Below, in pieces: positions 14,975-24,887 of a stretch of 61,284 nucleotides of DNA. The DNA comes from RGIG3040 sp964410675. Its GTDB lineage: Bacteria; Bacillota; Clostridia; Lachnospirales; Lachnospiraceae. The notes beneath the pieces are model-generated. The model ran no database searches and had not been told where the DNA came from. It worked only from the letters and a program-made list of their open reading frames with translations. The stretch spans positions 1-61,284 of the forward strand of contig CAYPIB010000005.1 in NCBI GenBank assembly GCA_964410675.1, read 5' to 3'. The position numbers and the translations under genes are program-made. Numbering within the stretch: position 1 is the first letter of the stretch; each line of letters opens with the position of its first letter.

Positions 14975-16027
14975 CTATTCTCGATTAAAAATATACTGCG
15001 TATATCGTCCGCCTCCTATTTTGAGGATAATCCCCTGCTTTACTAGGTCAGACAGCGCTTTTTCTACAGTTGTTTGACTAATGTCGGGACACAGTTCTAA
15101 AATTTCTTTTTTTGTAATTTTTCCTATCTTTTGATTTATCACATATTGTACTCGGTCTATTTTACTTAGTCCTTTTGTGGTAAGCAGTTCTGCACGATTG
15201 GAAAAATCACGGTAGGCATTTAAAACAATACCGAGATAATAAGTGATAAAAGGCAAGTAATTGTTTTTGGCCTCATGCCACCCAATACTACTTTCTTGAA
15301 GAACATCATAGTAGGTGTTTTTTGTCTTTTCAATCAACATTTCAATACTAATATATTTACCAACAATATAACCGGAGCGATAAAGCAATAGTAAAGTAAG
15401 CAGTCTGCTCATGCGTCCATTCCCATCATGAAATGGATGGATGCATAAAAAATCTAAAATAAACATCGGGATAAGCAAAAGTGGGTCAATCTCATGTCTG
15501 TTTACCTCCGCGATAAAAATATTGCATAGATTTTCCATTGCTTCTGGTGTTTCAAAGGTTGACAGAGATTGAAAGCGAACTCTGATTTTACCGTGAGTAT
15601 CCGTTTCCTGTATAATATTGTCACTGTTTTTGTAAGTGCCGCCAATAGACGTGGGACTATATGCATATAAATCACGATGCAGCTGTAAAATCATATTGGC
15701 TCTTGGTGTGATGTAATCATAATTCTCATGAATGGTAGAAAGTACATCCCTGTATCCGGCAATCTCTTTCTCACTCCGACTCTTTGGAGTTACTTTTTGA
15801 TGAACAATTTCTCGCAGTCTTGCCTCTGTAGTAACAATTCCCTCAATTTTATTTGAAGCCTCAGTACTCTGAATTTTAGCAATATCAAGTAAACTGGACA
15901 AGGCATCTGCTTTAGCCTCAATAAATAACTGTTGCTTTCCTTTGTGTTCATGGATGGCTGCAATCAAATTTACAACTTCTGCAGTAAATAACTTAGGTGC
16001 TGTTTTATTATAATCGAATGTTCGCAT
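14975..16027 (-). CDS. Fic-domain protein (AMPylase-type) with winged-helix C-terminus
   Basis: The 350-residue protein carries the Fic core HPFHDGNGRMSR (about residue 200), matching HPFxxGNGRxxR with the catalytic His. The N-terminal STEASNKIEG (about 50-60) fits the inhibitory [S/T]xxxE[G/N] motif of class II Fic proteins, so it should be self-inhibited. The last ~70 residues (GKITKKEILELCPDISQTTV) form a winged helix, suggesting DNA binding or self-regulation. Fic enzymes attach AMP or related groups to proteins; the target is unknown. GAGAGG lies 7 bases before ATG 16027; an ATG 15 bases upstream lacks a site. It is inserted between loci A and B on the opposite strand. Confidence 0.9.
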   Translation of the reverse strand: MRTFDYNKTAPKLFTAEVVNLIAAIHEHKGKQQLFIEAKADALSSLLDIAKIQSTEASNKIEGIVTTEARLREIVHQKVTPKSRSEKEIAGYRDVLSTIHENYDYITPRANMILQLHRDLYAYSPTSIGGTYKNSDNIIQETDTHGKIRVRFQSLSTFETPEAMENLCNIFIAEVNRHEIDPLLLIPMFILDFLCIHPFHDGNGRMSRLLTLLLLYRSGYIVGKYISIEMLIEKTKNTYYDVLQESSIGWHEAKNNYLPFITYYLGIVLNAYRDFSNRAELLTTKGLSKIDRVQYVINQKIGKITKKEILELCPDISQTTVEKALSDLVKQGIILKIGGGRYTQYIFNRE

Positions 16028-16098
16028 AGAATAACCTCTCAATTCTGAAAAAACATTTCATTTGCATTATTATACTTTCAAAATATGCAATTGTAAAG

Positions 16099-16153
16099 TT
16101 TGTTGTCTCATTTTTTTATTTGTAATAAGTTTGTAATCTCAGGGTTTTATAAT
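16099..16153 (+). promoter_or_regulatory. Promoter and direct-repeat operator of locus B
   Basis: TTTGTAA occurs at 16119-16125 and 16130-16136, an 11-base period, with a weaker TTTGTTG at 16099. TATAAT follows at 16148-16153. The repeats cover the -35 position, as expected for activation by an OmpR-type regulator such as the one at 19315. Confidence 0.55.
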
Positions 16154-16210
16154 ACAAATTAGCAGTAGGAAATATATTTCACAACAACAAAAATAAAGGA
16201 GCGATATTAA

Positions 16211-16891
16211 ATGAAAATATTAGAAGCAAAAAATCTAAAAAAGTATTATGGAAAAGATGAGAATATAACAAAGGCGGTAGATGATGTTAGCTTTACGGTA
16301 CAGACAGGAGAATTTATTGCCATTGTCGGAACGAGCGGCTCAGGGAAAACGACATTGCTCAATTTGATCGGCGGATTAGATTATGCAGACAGCGGCGAGG
16401 TCATTGTGAACGGTACTTCACTGCTCAAGCTGAATGATGAGGACTGTACTGTTTTTAGACGAAGAAATATTGGTTTTGTATTTCAAAATTATAATCTCGT
16501 ATCTACATTGAATGTGCGAAAAAACATAACTCTTCCTATTTTATTGGATGGAAATAAAGTAGATGAGGCATTTTTCAAAAAGGTTTTAAAAACACTTGGA
16601 ATTGAAAATAAAGAAAAAGCAAGACCAAATGAATTATCAGGCGGGCAGCAGCAGCGAGTAGCAATTGCCAGAGCGATTGCATCTAAGCCGGCGATTGTTC
16701 TGGCAGATGAACCGACAGGAAACCTTGATTCTAAGACGAGTGCAGAGGTTATGGGACTTCTTAAAATGACAAGCAGAGAATTTAATCAGACCATTCTTAT
16801 GATTACTCATAATGAAGAGATTGCCCAGTTGGCAGACCGTATTTTGCACATAGAAGATGGAAAGATTGTGAGTGTGAATGAAAATGTATGA
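16211..16891 (+). CDS. ABC transporter ATPase, BceA/MacB-like (locus B)
   Basis: The 226-residue ATPase has Walker A GTSGSGKTT, Q-loop VFQNYNLVSTL, signature LSGGQQQRVAIARA, Walker B IVLADEPTGNLDS and H-loop MITHN. It is the LolD/BceA class that pairs with FtsX-type permeases; Bce pairs remove peptide antibiotics such as bacitracin from their lipid targets. An AAAGGAG site precedes ATG 16211. The next gene overlaps its end by 14 bases and encodes the matching FtsX permease. Confidence 0.9.
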   Translation: MKILEAKNLKKYYGKDENITKAVDDVSFTVQTGEFIAIVGTSGSGKTTLLNLIGGLDYADSGEVIVNGTSLLKLNDEDCTVFRRRNIGFVFQNYNLVSTLNVRKNITLPILLDGNKVDEAFFKKVLKTLGIENKEKARPNELSGGQQQRVAIARAIASKPAIVLADEPTGNLDSKTSAEVMGLLKMTSREFNQTILMITHNEEIAQLADRILHIEDGKIVSVNENV

Positions 16892-19266
16892 AAATAATAA
16901 TAAGAAGATAATCAAAGAAATTGCGAAAGAGCAATATAAAAACCACAAATTAAGGAATTATATATCAATATTGGCTATATCTCTTACTGCGATATTAATA
17001 ACGGCAATGCTGACCGCAGGTTTTAGTTTGCTTTCAACTTCAGATAATGCGATGGAGCAGGCACCGGGACCGGAGGCTCATGGAAGTATCGAAGGAGGAA
17101 AGGAGCATTTAGAAAAGATTTTAGCGCAAAAGGAAGTAGAGTGGGCCGATTTTGTTGAAAAATGTTCGAAGACACCTCTTCATAACGGTGAATTTGGCGG
17201 TATAGAAACAAGATTATATGCACCGGACATGAATTTTTACAATGATAATCATATCAACATGTTGGAGGGATTCTATCCCAAAACGACTTCAGACATTATA
17301 ATTTCTGATACGATGGTAGAAAATCTTGGAATAGAATCACCGATTGGAAAGGATTATCCGCTTGATGTTGTTATTATAAAAGATGGAAAAGAAGTGGAGC
17401 AAAAAATACCGATGAAAATAAGCGGAGTATATAAAAACCCACTTTATCAAATCAGCAGTATTTATGAAGAGATTTATACGGCACCGGGTTTTGCAAAAGA
17501 ATTTAACCCCAATTTAGGTGAGGAAAATCATATCATCTATGTCAAGCTTAATAATCTAAATCCAATTTTAATAAAAAGAGATATTGAGGATAAATTATAT
17601 GCTTTGTGTGATAAAGTAGAAGGCATTTCCGCATCAGCAGGAAAGAATGCACGAGAAAGTGTTACCTCGGCATTGACGATGGTATTACCGATATTGTTTT
17701 TAGTGCTGCTTTTAATGGGCAGCGGCTATTTCTTAATTTACAATATCTTTCATATATCCATATCGTCAGATATTCGCTGGTTTGGGATGATGAAGACAAT
17801 CGGTACGACTAAAAAACAATTAAAAAGTATTTTAAATATTCAAATAAACAGAATGTCAGTTATAGGAATTGGTATAGGGGTAATCGCCGGATATGCGATT
17901 GGGTGTTTGATAGCCCCTCAAGTGATAAAAACAATGACAGATTGGGGTGTATATTATAAAGCTCCGCCATTTNNNNNNNNNNNNNNNNNNNNNNNNNNNN
18001 NNNNNNNNNNNNNNNNNNNNNNNNNNNNNNNNNNNNNNNNNNNNNNNNNNNNNNNNNNNNNNNNNNNNNNNNAATGATTTCCAAATAAGGCATAAATCAT
18101 CGATGTGGTCATCGGATGAACGGTATCAGCCGATATCTCAGTCATTGGTTGAAAGAATAAGTAAACTTCCATTTATCGACCAAGAGGATATTATTTATAT
18201 GGCAAGAACAAATGATGAGGAAGATATGAGTAATTTTTATTTTGAATCTACCGGAGAAATAAAACCGGAAGGGAAATTATATAATTATTATAAAAAGTCA
18301 TTAGGGGATCATATTTCTATGAACACCAGCTCCAGAGGAAATTTTTCCCTCAATATTTTTGGAATGCCGGCGCATAGATGGGAAACAGAAATGACAAATT
18401 ATAACATCAAGAGTGGAGAAATTGATGAAGAAAAGTTTGCTTCCGGTGATTACATTGTTTACCAAGAGCAAAATCTTGACTATTTCAGAAGCGTATATGG
18501 TATTACGAGCAAAGCAGCGAAAGAAGAGGAGATTCAAGCAGGAGATGTTTTAGATTTATCCTTTTATGACAAAGAAAGGGATTGTTATATCGAGAAGCAG
18601 GTAACGGTTATGGCAGTCATAGAGCAAGCGAATGAATATTCATCAAGCGACATTGATTCAGCAGTTATTGTTATGCCGGATCGTTTATTTAAAGAAATAT
18701 ACTCCGAATATGATAATATGATTGGGAGCATCCAATTAACGGCAAAAGAAGATTTATCAAAGGATCAAATAACTCAAATCATGAATATTGTGAAAGAAGA
18801 GCACAGTACGCAGCTAATGACGAGTTCTAAGTATCAACAAGGACTAGATTCAGAAAATATCAAAACAACATATGCTATAATCGGAATTTTTTTAGTGGCT
18901 ATTCTGGGTATCATAGGAATATCAAATGTTTCTAATACAGTAGCAGCAGATATTTTTGCCCACCGGATTGAATATGCCTCAATGCAGTCAATTGGTATGA
19001 CAAAAAAACAGCTTTATCTTAATTTATTGCGGCAAAGCGGGAAATTCTGTGTTTTAGCAGTCATATTAGCAATTCCGCTTGGTGGGATTGGTGCGTATAT
19101 GTTAGGTGATTCTGCCTTTTTTACCGGATTTAACGTAATTTTGTATATAGAAACGATATTTATTATTGTAATTATTATGTTTGCTATTTGTGCAGCGATT
19201 GCAAAGATACTAACAAATGTATTAAACCAGAAATCTATTGTTGAAAGATTAAGGGAAATTGAGTAA
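16878..19266 (+). CDS. FtsX-type ABC permease (locus B), interrupted by an assembly gap
   Basis: The N-terminal part (365 codons to 17972) has a first membrane helix (ISILAISLTAILITAMLT), an extracellular domain, then LPILFLVLLLMGSGYFLIYN and VIGIGIGVIAGYAIGCLIAP. The C-terminal part (18073-19266, 397 codons) has a second extracellular domain and FtsX helices (TTYAIIGIFLVAILGIIGIS and on), ending IVERLREIE. Both halves belong to one large permease with two FtsX domains. Between them are 100 Ns. The reading frame differs by one across the Ns, which fits a placeholder for an unknown length, and probably at least 50 residues including membrane helices are missing. The precise start (16878 or 16884) is uncertain. 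Confidence 0.85.
17973..18072. other. Assembly gap, 100 N
   Basis: A run of exactly 100 Ns, the conventional placeholder for a gap of unknown size, lies inside the locus B permease gene. Apparent ORFs containing runs of X here are artefacts. Confidence 0.98.
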
Positions 19267-19314
19267 GATAAAAATAAATTAATATGATACAATTTTAATT
19301 AAGGCGGTGGGAAA

Positions 19315-19998
19315 ATGAAGAAGATTCTTATAGTAGAAGATGATGTTTTGTTAAATCAGGGTATTGCCTTTGCATTAAAGCAAAGAAATTATGATATATA
19401 CACAGCTTTTACTATGAAAGAAGCTTCTTTATTTCTCAATGAGCCTTTTGATTTAATTATTTTAGATATCAACCTGCCTGATGGTGATGGCAGAGAGTTT
19501 TTAAAGAAGTTTCGAACAGACAGCAGAATTCCGGTCATTATTCTGACAGCCCGCAATGCAGAAGAGGACATTATTGAAGGCTTTGATTCCGGTTGTGATG
19601 ATTATTTGACAAAGCCGTTTTCTATTGCTGTGCTTGTCAAAAGAATTGAGGCAGTGCTGAAAAGAACGAATGGCAGAGAAGAAGGAAACTACTACTGTAA
19701 GGATTTAGTTTATGTAAGCTCACAAAAAGAATTGCGGATAAAGGATAAAAAAATCAGTCTTACGGCTACAGAGACAAAGCTGTTAGAGTTGTTTATACTT
19801 AATAAAAATCAAGTATTGACAAGAGAGCAGATCATAGACAGAGTGTGGGATCAATTTGAAAACTATGTAGATGAGAAAACGTTGAATGTGAATATTAGGC
19901 GGCTGAGGGAAAAAATAGAAACGGATTCTAAAAATCCTGATTTTATTCAAACAGTGTTTGGTATAGGATATAAATGGTGTGATGAACATGATGGATAA
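19315..19998 (+). CDS. OmpR-type response regulator (locus B)
   Basis: The 227-residue regulator starts MKKILIVEDD, has phospho-acceptor Asp 51 (LIILDINLPDGDG), the switch Thr in VIILTARNA and Lys in LTKPFS, then a winged-helix domain ending VFGIGYKW. AAGGCGGTGGG upstream of ATG 19315 is the ribosome site. It lies 48 bases after the permease and overlaps the kinase gene, so ABC and sensor genes form one operon. The TTTGTAA repeats at 16119-16136 are its most likely binding site. Confidence 0.9.
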   Translation: MKKILIVEDDVLLNQGIAFALKQRNYDIYTAFTMKEASLFLNEPFDLIILDINLPDGDGREFLKKFRTDSRIPVIILTARNAEEDIIEGFDSGCDDYLTKPFSIAVLVKRIEAVLKRTNGREEGNYYCKDLVYVSSQKELRIKDKKISLTATETKLLELFILNKNQVLTREQIIDRVWDQFENYVDEKTLNVNIRRLREKIETDSKNPDFIQTVFGIGYKWCDEHDG

Positions 19999-21028
19999 TC
20001 AAAAAAACAGTATAAAATCAGCGATATTGGCAGAAGTAATTTTAGGTGGATGCCTCATTATCTTGATTGCCATGTTTCCAAAGTGGATATATATATGCTT
20101 TTTTATTATGACAGCAGGCAGTATAGCGATTCTTTTATTTTTTCAATATAAAATAAAAAAGCAAATAAATGATACGATGACACAAGTGAATGATACCATT
20201 TTAAGTCTAATAGATGGACAACCAATCGAGAATTTTGATGAAAATGAGGATTCTTTGCTTGGAAAATTTCAGATGCAGATTTTGAAACTCTACAAAATTT
20301 TGCAGTCTTTTAAAGATAGAGAAAAAGTATTAAGAAAACAAATCAGTAAAAATATAAGTAATCTGACTCATCAAATTAATACCCCAATTACAAATATACA
20401 GATGTACAGCAGTTTTTTAAATCAGGAGGAATTAAGCAATGAGGAACAAAAAGTCTTTATCGATAATATTAATTTGCAGGCTGAAAAGCTAAGCTGGCTG
20501 GGAGAGAGCTTTTCTAAAATATCCAGATTGGAAACCGGAATTATAATACTTCATCCGGCGGAAAATGAGCTTTTATCGGCAATCCTGCCTGCCATCAACC
20601 AAGCAGCCCTGAAAGCTCAGGAGCATGGAAATGAAATTATACTTAAGGGTAAGCAGTCGCTAACTGCATATTTCGACAAAAAGTGGACAGAGGAAGTATT
20701 TTTTAATTTGCTTGATAATGCGGTAAAGTATAGTGACCGGGGAAGTAAAATTACGATTGAAATGATTCCTTACGATTTATATGTCCGCATAAACATAAAA
20801 AGTACCGGTATCAAAATTTCAAAGGAAGAACATACAAAAATATTTCACCGCTTTTATCGGGGTGAAAATGTGATATCTCAGGAAGGTGTCGGCCTTGGTC
20901 TTTATCTTGTGAGAAAGATTTTAGAAGAAGAGAAAGCCTATATTAAAGTAGAAACACGTATTACTAAATCAACTTTAGCAGATGGAGAGGTAGTTTTTTC
21001 TGTCTTTTTATTAAAGGAGGAAAATTAG
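19988..21028 (+). CDS. Sensor histidine kinase, BceS-like (locus B)
   Basis: The kinase of about 346 residues has two adjoining N-terminal membrane helices (AILAEVILGGCLIILIAMF and WIYICFFIMTAGSIAILLFF) with almost no external loop. This is the intramembrane-sensing layout of Bce kinases that take their signal from the ABC permease. The H-box is NLTHQINTPITNIQ (His about 128), N-box FFNLLDNAVKYSDRG, G2 box EGVGLGLYLVRKI. The G1 segment reads INIKSTGIKIS instead of DxGxGI. Several starts are possible (GTG 19979, ATG 19982, 19988, 19991); 19988 was chosen for spacing from GGTGTGA. It overlaps the regulator gene. Confidence 0.85.
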   Translation: MMDNQKNSIKSAILAEVILGGCLIILIAMFPKWIYICFFIMTAGSIAILLFFQYKIKKQINDTMTQVNDTILSLIDGQPIENFDENEDSLLGKFQMQILKLYKILQSFKDREKVLRKQISKNISNLTHQINTPITNIQMYSSFLNQEELSNEEQKVFIDNINLQAEKLSWLGESFSKISRLETGIIILHPAENELLSAILPAINQAALKAQEHGNEIILKGKQSLTAYFDKKWTEEVFFNLLDNAVKYSDRGSKITIEMIPYDLYVRINIKSTGIKISKEEHTKIFHRFYRGENVISQEGVGLGLYLVRKILEEEKAYIKVETRITKSTLADGEVVFSVFLLKEEN

Positions 21029-21099
21029 AACTGTTTACAACTTTTTTACATGTTATCATTATACTTAATTGACAATAACAATCAGATTAAGGTGATAGG

Positions 21100-21765
21100 A
21101 TGGCTAGAATATTAATTGTTGAAGATGATAAACGTCTAAATGAATTAATATGTAAAAATCTGAAACTAGTAGGACATTTATGCGACAGTCTGTATGATGG
21201 CTTATCTGTTTTTGATCAAATTTACATAAAACAATATGATTTAATGATTTTAGATGTTATGCTTCCGGGAATTGATGGGTTTGAAGTAATGGAGAATTTT
21301 AACAATCCTGACATTCCCGTTATTTTTTTGACTGCAAAAACGGAATTAAAAGACCGTGTTAGGGGGCTGCGTCTCGGGGCTGATGATTATATGATTAAGC
21401 CCTTTGAGCTTTTAGAATTGCAGGCTAGAGTCGATACGGTTCTCCGTAGAATGAATAAGCTGGAAAATAAATTTATAATTGGAAATATAGTCGTTGATTT
21501 TAAAGCCAGAACCGTACACAAGGACGGCACTATCATTGACTGTGCGCCAAAAGAATTTGACCTTTTGGAATTACTCATTAGAAACAGAAATATTGCGCTG
21601 TCACGGGAGAAGCTGCTAGAGCTTGTTTGGGGAGTTGAATACTTAGGTGAAACTCGAACAGTAGATGTTCATATTCAACGTATACGTAAAAAGCTGGAGT
21701 TAGAAGACTATATTAAAACAGTTTATAAAATGGGGTACAGACTGGAGATAAAAAATGAAGACTAA
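21100..21765 (+). CDS. OmpR-type response regulator (locus C)
   Basis: The 221-residue regulator begins MARILIVEDD, has phospho-acceptor Asp 52 (LMILDVMLPGIDG), VIFLTAK, and MIKPFE, then a winged helix ending VYKMGYRLEIK. It lies 71 bases after the locus B kinase; a TTGACA at 21070 may mark its own promoter. It overlaps the partner kinase gene (21754) by 12 bases. Unlike its neighbours this pair has no ABC genes of its own, so the target is unknown. Confidence 0.9.
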   Translation: MARILIVEDDKRLNELICKNLKLVGHLCDSLYDGLSVFDQIYIKQYDLMILDVMLPGIDGFEVMENFNNPDIPVIFLTAKTELKDRVRGLRLGADDYMIKPFELLELQARVDTVLRRMNKLENKFIIGNIVVDFKARTVHKDGTIIDCAPKEFDLLELLIRNRNIALSREKLLELVWGVEYLGETRTVDVHIQRIRKKLELEDYIKTVYKMGYRLEIKNED

Positions 21766-23034
21766 AACTTTTATTACATCAATGCTGCTTTTTATCTTGG
21801 TTTTTTTTCCACCCTGTTGCTTATATCAAAGCTTTTTTTAGACAGTCAAGTAGATTCGGCTATGGAAAGGGGAATGAGTGAGTACTATTTTCTATCCGGT
21901 TCCATGGGCAGGGAGCTAAAAATCCTAATGGAAAGAGGTGTTAATAAAGAAGATGCGATTGCATATCTTTATAAACATTATTCTGTACAATATAAAATAA
22001 AAAAGGTATATCTGGAAATTTTTCAGGGAAGTAACAAGCTTTTTAGCAGCTTTTATGATAAATCGCTCGAAAATCAAAATCCAGGCTCTGCTGCCGGCAA
22101 TAGAACCGTTACTTTGAAGCGACTGAATCATCAGGAATTTATCGTTATTAACGGAGAATTTCCAAATGCCGGGCAGGAATACAAAATACAGTATATTTAT
22201 GATATCACTGATATGATGGTGAAGCGGACAAAAATGTATTATCATCTTTTGCTTATTGGTGTCTGCGTTTCTATTATTATAGCTTTTGCCCTTATGCTAA
22301 TCCTGAATATTATTTTTAAGCCATTATCACAGATTGTAGCCGTATCAAAAGAGATTGACAATGATGCCAAACAAAAACAGCAGTTTGTAGATAATTTTTC
22401 TCATGAAATAAGAGCACCTTTAACTTCTGTTTATGGCTTTGCCGAGTATATGCAAAAAACAGTACTGACAGAGGAAGAAAGAATAACAATAACGGGATAT
22501 ATTATGGAAGACAGCAAGCATATTTTAAATATTGCTGATAAGCTGTTAGACTTAGCTACGTTAAGAAATAGAAATTTGATTAAGAAAAATTGCTCTGTCA
22601 AAGTTTTATTTGACAGTGTATTAAAAGTACTGCAAGGGAGAATCCATGAGAAGCATATTCATTTGGTGCGTGAGAAAAATATAGATTTTATATTTGCCGA
22701 TGAAGACCTGCTGCAAAGTTTATTAATAAATCTAACGAATAATGCCATTGATGCATGTGAAAATAATGGGACGATTAAATGGCAGGCCTATTCTAAGGAT
22801 GGATATATTATATTATCGATCTGTGACAATGGAAAAGGAATCGATTCTGTTGATCTTGAAAAAATAAACGAACCTTTCTACAGAGTAGATAAATCAAGAA
22901 GCAGAGCAAATGGTAACGCCGGATTGGGACTGGCTATCTGCCGCCAGATTGTCGAGTGCCATAATGCCGATATCATATTTGAGTCAAAATTGAAATTAGG
23001 CACTACCGTACAAATCATATTTACAACTTCATAA
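21754..23034 (+). pseudogene. Sensor histidine kinase (locus C), frameshifted in a poly-T tract
   Basis: ATG 21754, behind GGAGATAAAAA, opens MKTKTFITSMLLFILVFF and then terminates after 28 codons. In the next frame the natural continuation (STLLLISKLFLDSQVDSAM) runs on for over 400 residues. The switch falls at a run of 8 T (21801-21808): one extra T, or two fewer, restores a single frame. The remainder has an extracellular domain, a second membrane helix (LLIGVCVSIIIAFALMLIL), H-box FSHEIRAPLTSVYGF, N-box LLINLTNNAIDACENNG, G1 SICDNGKGID and G2 NAGLGLAICRQI, all intact. This may be a true mutation, a phase-variable tract or a base-calling error; the rest shows no decay. Confidence 0.75.
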
Positions 23035-23079
23035 TAGAAATGCTTTTTCAGCGTCGTGGATGAAAATGGAGATTTAATC

Positions 23080-23112
23080 AGCAGTAAACCCTCCGGGGTT
23101 TGCTGTTTTTTT
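23080..23112 (+). terminator. Rho-independent terminator after locus C
   Basis: AGCAGTAAACCC and GGGTTTGCTGT form a stem around a TCCG loop, followed by a run of T. The remaining gap up to 23327 contains no convincing gene. Confidence 0.8.
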
Positions 23113-23327
23113 CTTCCATAGGAGTGTGCCCACTTTGCTATTCTTTCATGAACTGTAAGTATTATGTTAAGAATAATTATTGTATAATAAAAATGGTTAA
23201 CCAAAAGAGACAGCTTATTTTATATTGATAATTTATTTTATAGAAAGCAGGGTATAAAGTTGGAAAATAGTATACGGATGGATTTGAAATACAATTATTG
23301 TTTCCGAATATATTTTAAAATTAATCT

Positions 23328-23358
23328 TTGACCCTCCCCTAACAGTAGCATTTATAGT
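23328..23358 (+). promoter_or_regulatory. MerR-type promoter (19-bp spacer) of the locus D operon
   Basis: TTGACC (23328-23333) and TATAGT (23353-23358) are separated by 19 bp, the overlong spacing that MerR-family activators correct by twisting DNA. The spacer begins CTCCCCT, resembling one arm of multidrug MerR operators; the other arm is poor. The operon it drives ends in a MerR gene (24888). Confidence 0.6.
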
Positions 23359-23414
23359 GAAATAAGCTTCGCAATTTCCGAAAGAAGCTTACTATGAAAA
23401 GAAAAGGAGAAAAT

Positions 23415-24134
23415 ATGAAAAAAGTATGTATCGAAGCCAATGCCATTTCTAAGGTTTTAGGTAAGAAAAGGGTAATTGACGGTATTACATTTTCTGTAGA
23501 GCAAGGCGAAATATATGGCTTGCTTGGGCACAATGGTGCAGGGAAATCGACAACAATTGAGTGCATTTTAGGATTAAAAAAACCCGAAGAAGGACATGTG
23601 TCGATATTAGGGGAGGATCCAATAAAAAAGAGAAAAACACTTTTTGAGCAGGTAGGGGTACAATTACAATCCTCGAGCTTTCAGGCAAATATAAAGGTTT
23701 GGGAAATTTGTCAGGAGATGTCGGCATTGTATCAAAACCCTTCAGATTATCAAAAGCTTTTAAAGCAGTTTGGACTAATAGAATTAAAAAAGCACTTTGT
23801 AGAAAAATTATCAGGCGGTGAGAAGCAAAAGCTTTCTTTGATTTTAGCTCTTATTCCAAACCCAAGGGTTTTGTTTTTGGATGAACTGACAACCGGGCTG
23901 GATGTAACGGCCAGACGTGAGGTGTGGTCAATATTAAAAGAGTTAAAACAGAAAGGAATGACAATTCTTATGTCCTCGCATTATATGGATGAGGTTGAAA
24001 TGCTATGTGACAGAATTGGAATCTTAAAAAATGGAAAGATTATAGTGAGTGGTACGGTAAAAGAAGTAATAGAGAAAACACCATATAATAAGTTAGAGGA
24101 TGCTTACTTATTTTATACGAAGGAGGAACAATAA
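23415..24134 (+). CDS. ABC transporter ATPase (locus D)
   Basis: The 239-residue ATPase has Walker A GHNGAGKST, Q-loop VQLQSSSF, signature LSGGEKQKLSL, Walker B VLFLDELTTGLDV (Glu-Leu where Glu-Pro is usual) and H-loop SSHYM. It resembles ATPases of drug-export ABC-2 systems. AAAAGGAG precedes ATG 23415; an earlier in-frame ATG at 23394 has no site. It is the first of three genes, followed by the permease at 24136 and the MerR regulator, so this looks like a self-regulated drug exporter. Confidence 0.9.
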   Translation: MKKVCIEANAISKVLGKKRVIDGITFSVEQGEIYGLLGHNGAGKSTTIECILGLKKPEEGHVSILGEDPIKKRKTLFEQVGVQLQSSSFQANIKVWEICQEMSALYQNPSDYQKLLKQFGLIELKKHFVEKLSGGEKQKLSLILALIPNPRVLFLDELTTGLDVTARREVWSILKELKQKGMTILMSSHYMDEVEMLCDRIGILKNGKIIVSGTVKEVIEKTPYNKLEDAYLFYTKEEQ

Positions 24135-24135
24135 A

Positions 24136-24879
24136 ATGTCAAAATTTATACGTTTGTTTCATATAGAAGGAAAACTTAGTCTGCGATGTCCGGACAGCAT
24201 TATTTTTGGCATCTGTATGCCTGTCGGTCTTTTGTTTCTAATTAGTATTATTGCAGGAAATAAGCCTGCGTATGAAGGTGCGGAATATACCTTTCTACAA
24301 AGCTCCTTTGGGGCACTTATTACAGTCGGGATTTGTGCCACAGCATTTATGGGAATTCCTCTGACGATTGCAGATTATCGGGACAAGAAAATATTGAAGC
24401 ATTTCTATGTAACCCCGGTAAGGCCGATTGTGTTATTATTAGTTCAGGTAGTCATTGACATGATGATAGCATTTGTTTCCGCCTTTTTAGTAGCAGGAGC
24501 GGCGATTATATTTTTTGATTATCGCTTAACAGGCTCAGCAGCTAAATTTGCTTTTGCTTATTTGTTAGTCATGCTTTCGATGTATAGTTTGGGTATGCTG
24601 ATTGCAAGTATGTGCAAATCAATAAAATCAGCAAATATTGTATGCAGTGTCGTTTATTTTCCAATGCTATTCCTTTCAGGAGCCACAATCCCATATGAAT
24701 TATTTCCAAAGTCATTACAGAGGATTGCCGATGTCATGCCGCTTACGCAGGGAATCAAGTTATTAAAAGGTTTTTCATTGGGGACGCCGATTGATCATAT
24801 GGTTCCGGCACTATTTATTTTGATATTATGTGCCATAGTCGGAACGATAGGGTCAATCATTACATTTAAATGGGAATAG
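24136..24879 (+). CDS. ABC-2 type permease (locus D)
   Basis: The 247-residue permease has six membrane segments: IFGICMPVGLLFLISIIAG, FGALITVGICATAFMGIPL, VVIDMMIAFVSAFLVAGAAII, FAFAYLLVMLSMYSLGMLIA, VVYFPMLFLSGATIPYELFP and ALFILILCAIVGTIGSII. The block ATIPYELFPKSLQRIADVMPLTQ is the ABC-2 (DrrB-like) signature before the last helix. GAAGGAGG lies 7 bases upstream of ATG 24136, and an earlier in-frame ATG (24100) falls inside the ATPase gene. Drug export with the locus D ATPase is inferred. Confidence 0.9.
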   Translation: MSKFIRLFHIEGKLSLRCPDSIIFGICMPVGLLFLISIIAGNKPAYEGAEYTFLQSSFGALITVGICATAFMGIPLTIADYRDKKILKHFYVTPVRPIVLLLVQVVIDMMIAFVSAFLVAGAAIIFFDYRLTGSAAKFAFAYLLVMLSMYSLGMLIASMCKSIKSANIVCSVVYFPMLFLSGATIPYELFPKSLQRIADVMPLTQGIKLLKGFSLGTPIDHMVPALFILILCAIVGTIGSIITFKWE

Positions 24880-24887
24880 GAGAAAAA

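Noticed and set aside
17860..18172. Minus-strand frames containing X across the gap
   Set aside because: They are artefacts of the N run inside the permease gene.
23260..23331. A 23-codon frame with TTG start (MENSIRMDLKYN...)
   Set aside because: The ribosome site is weak, and the frame runs into the -35 box of the locus D promoter; probably chance.
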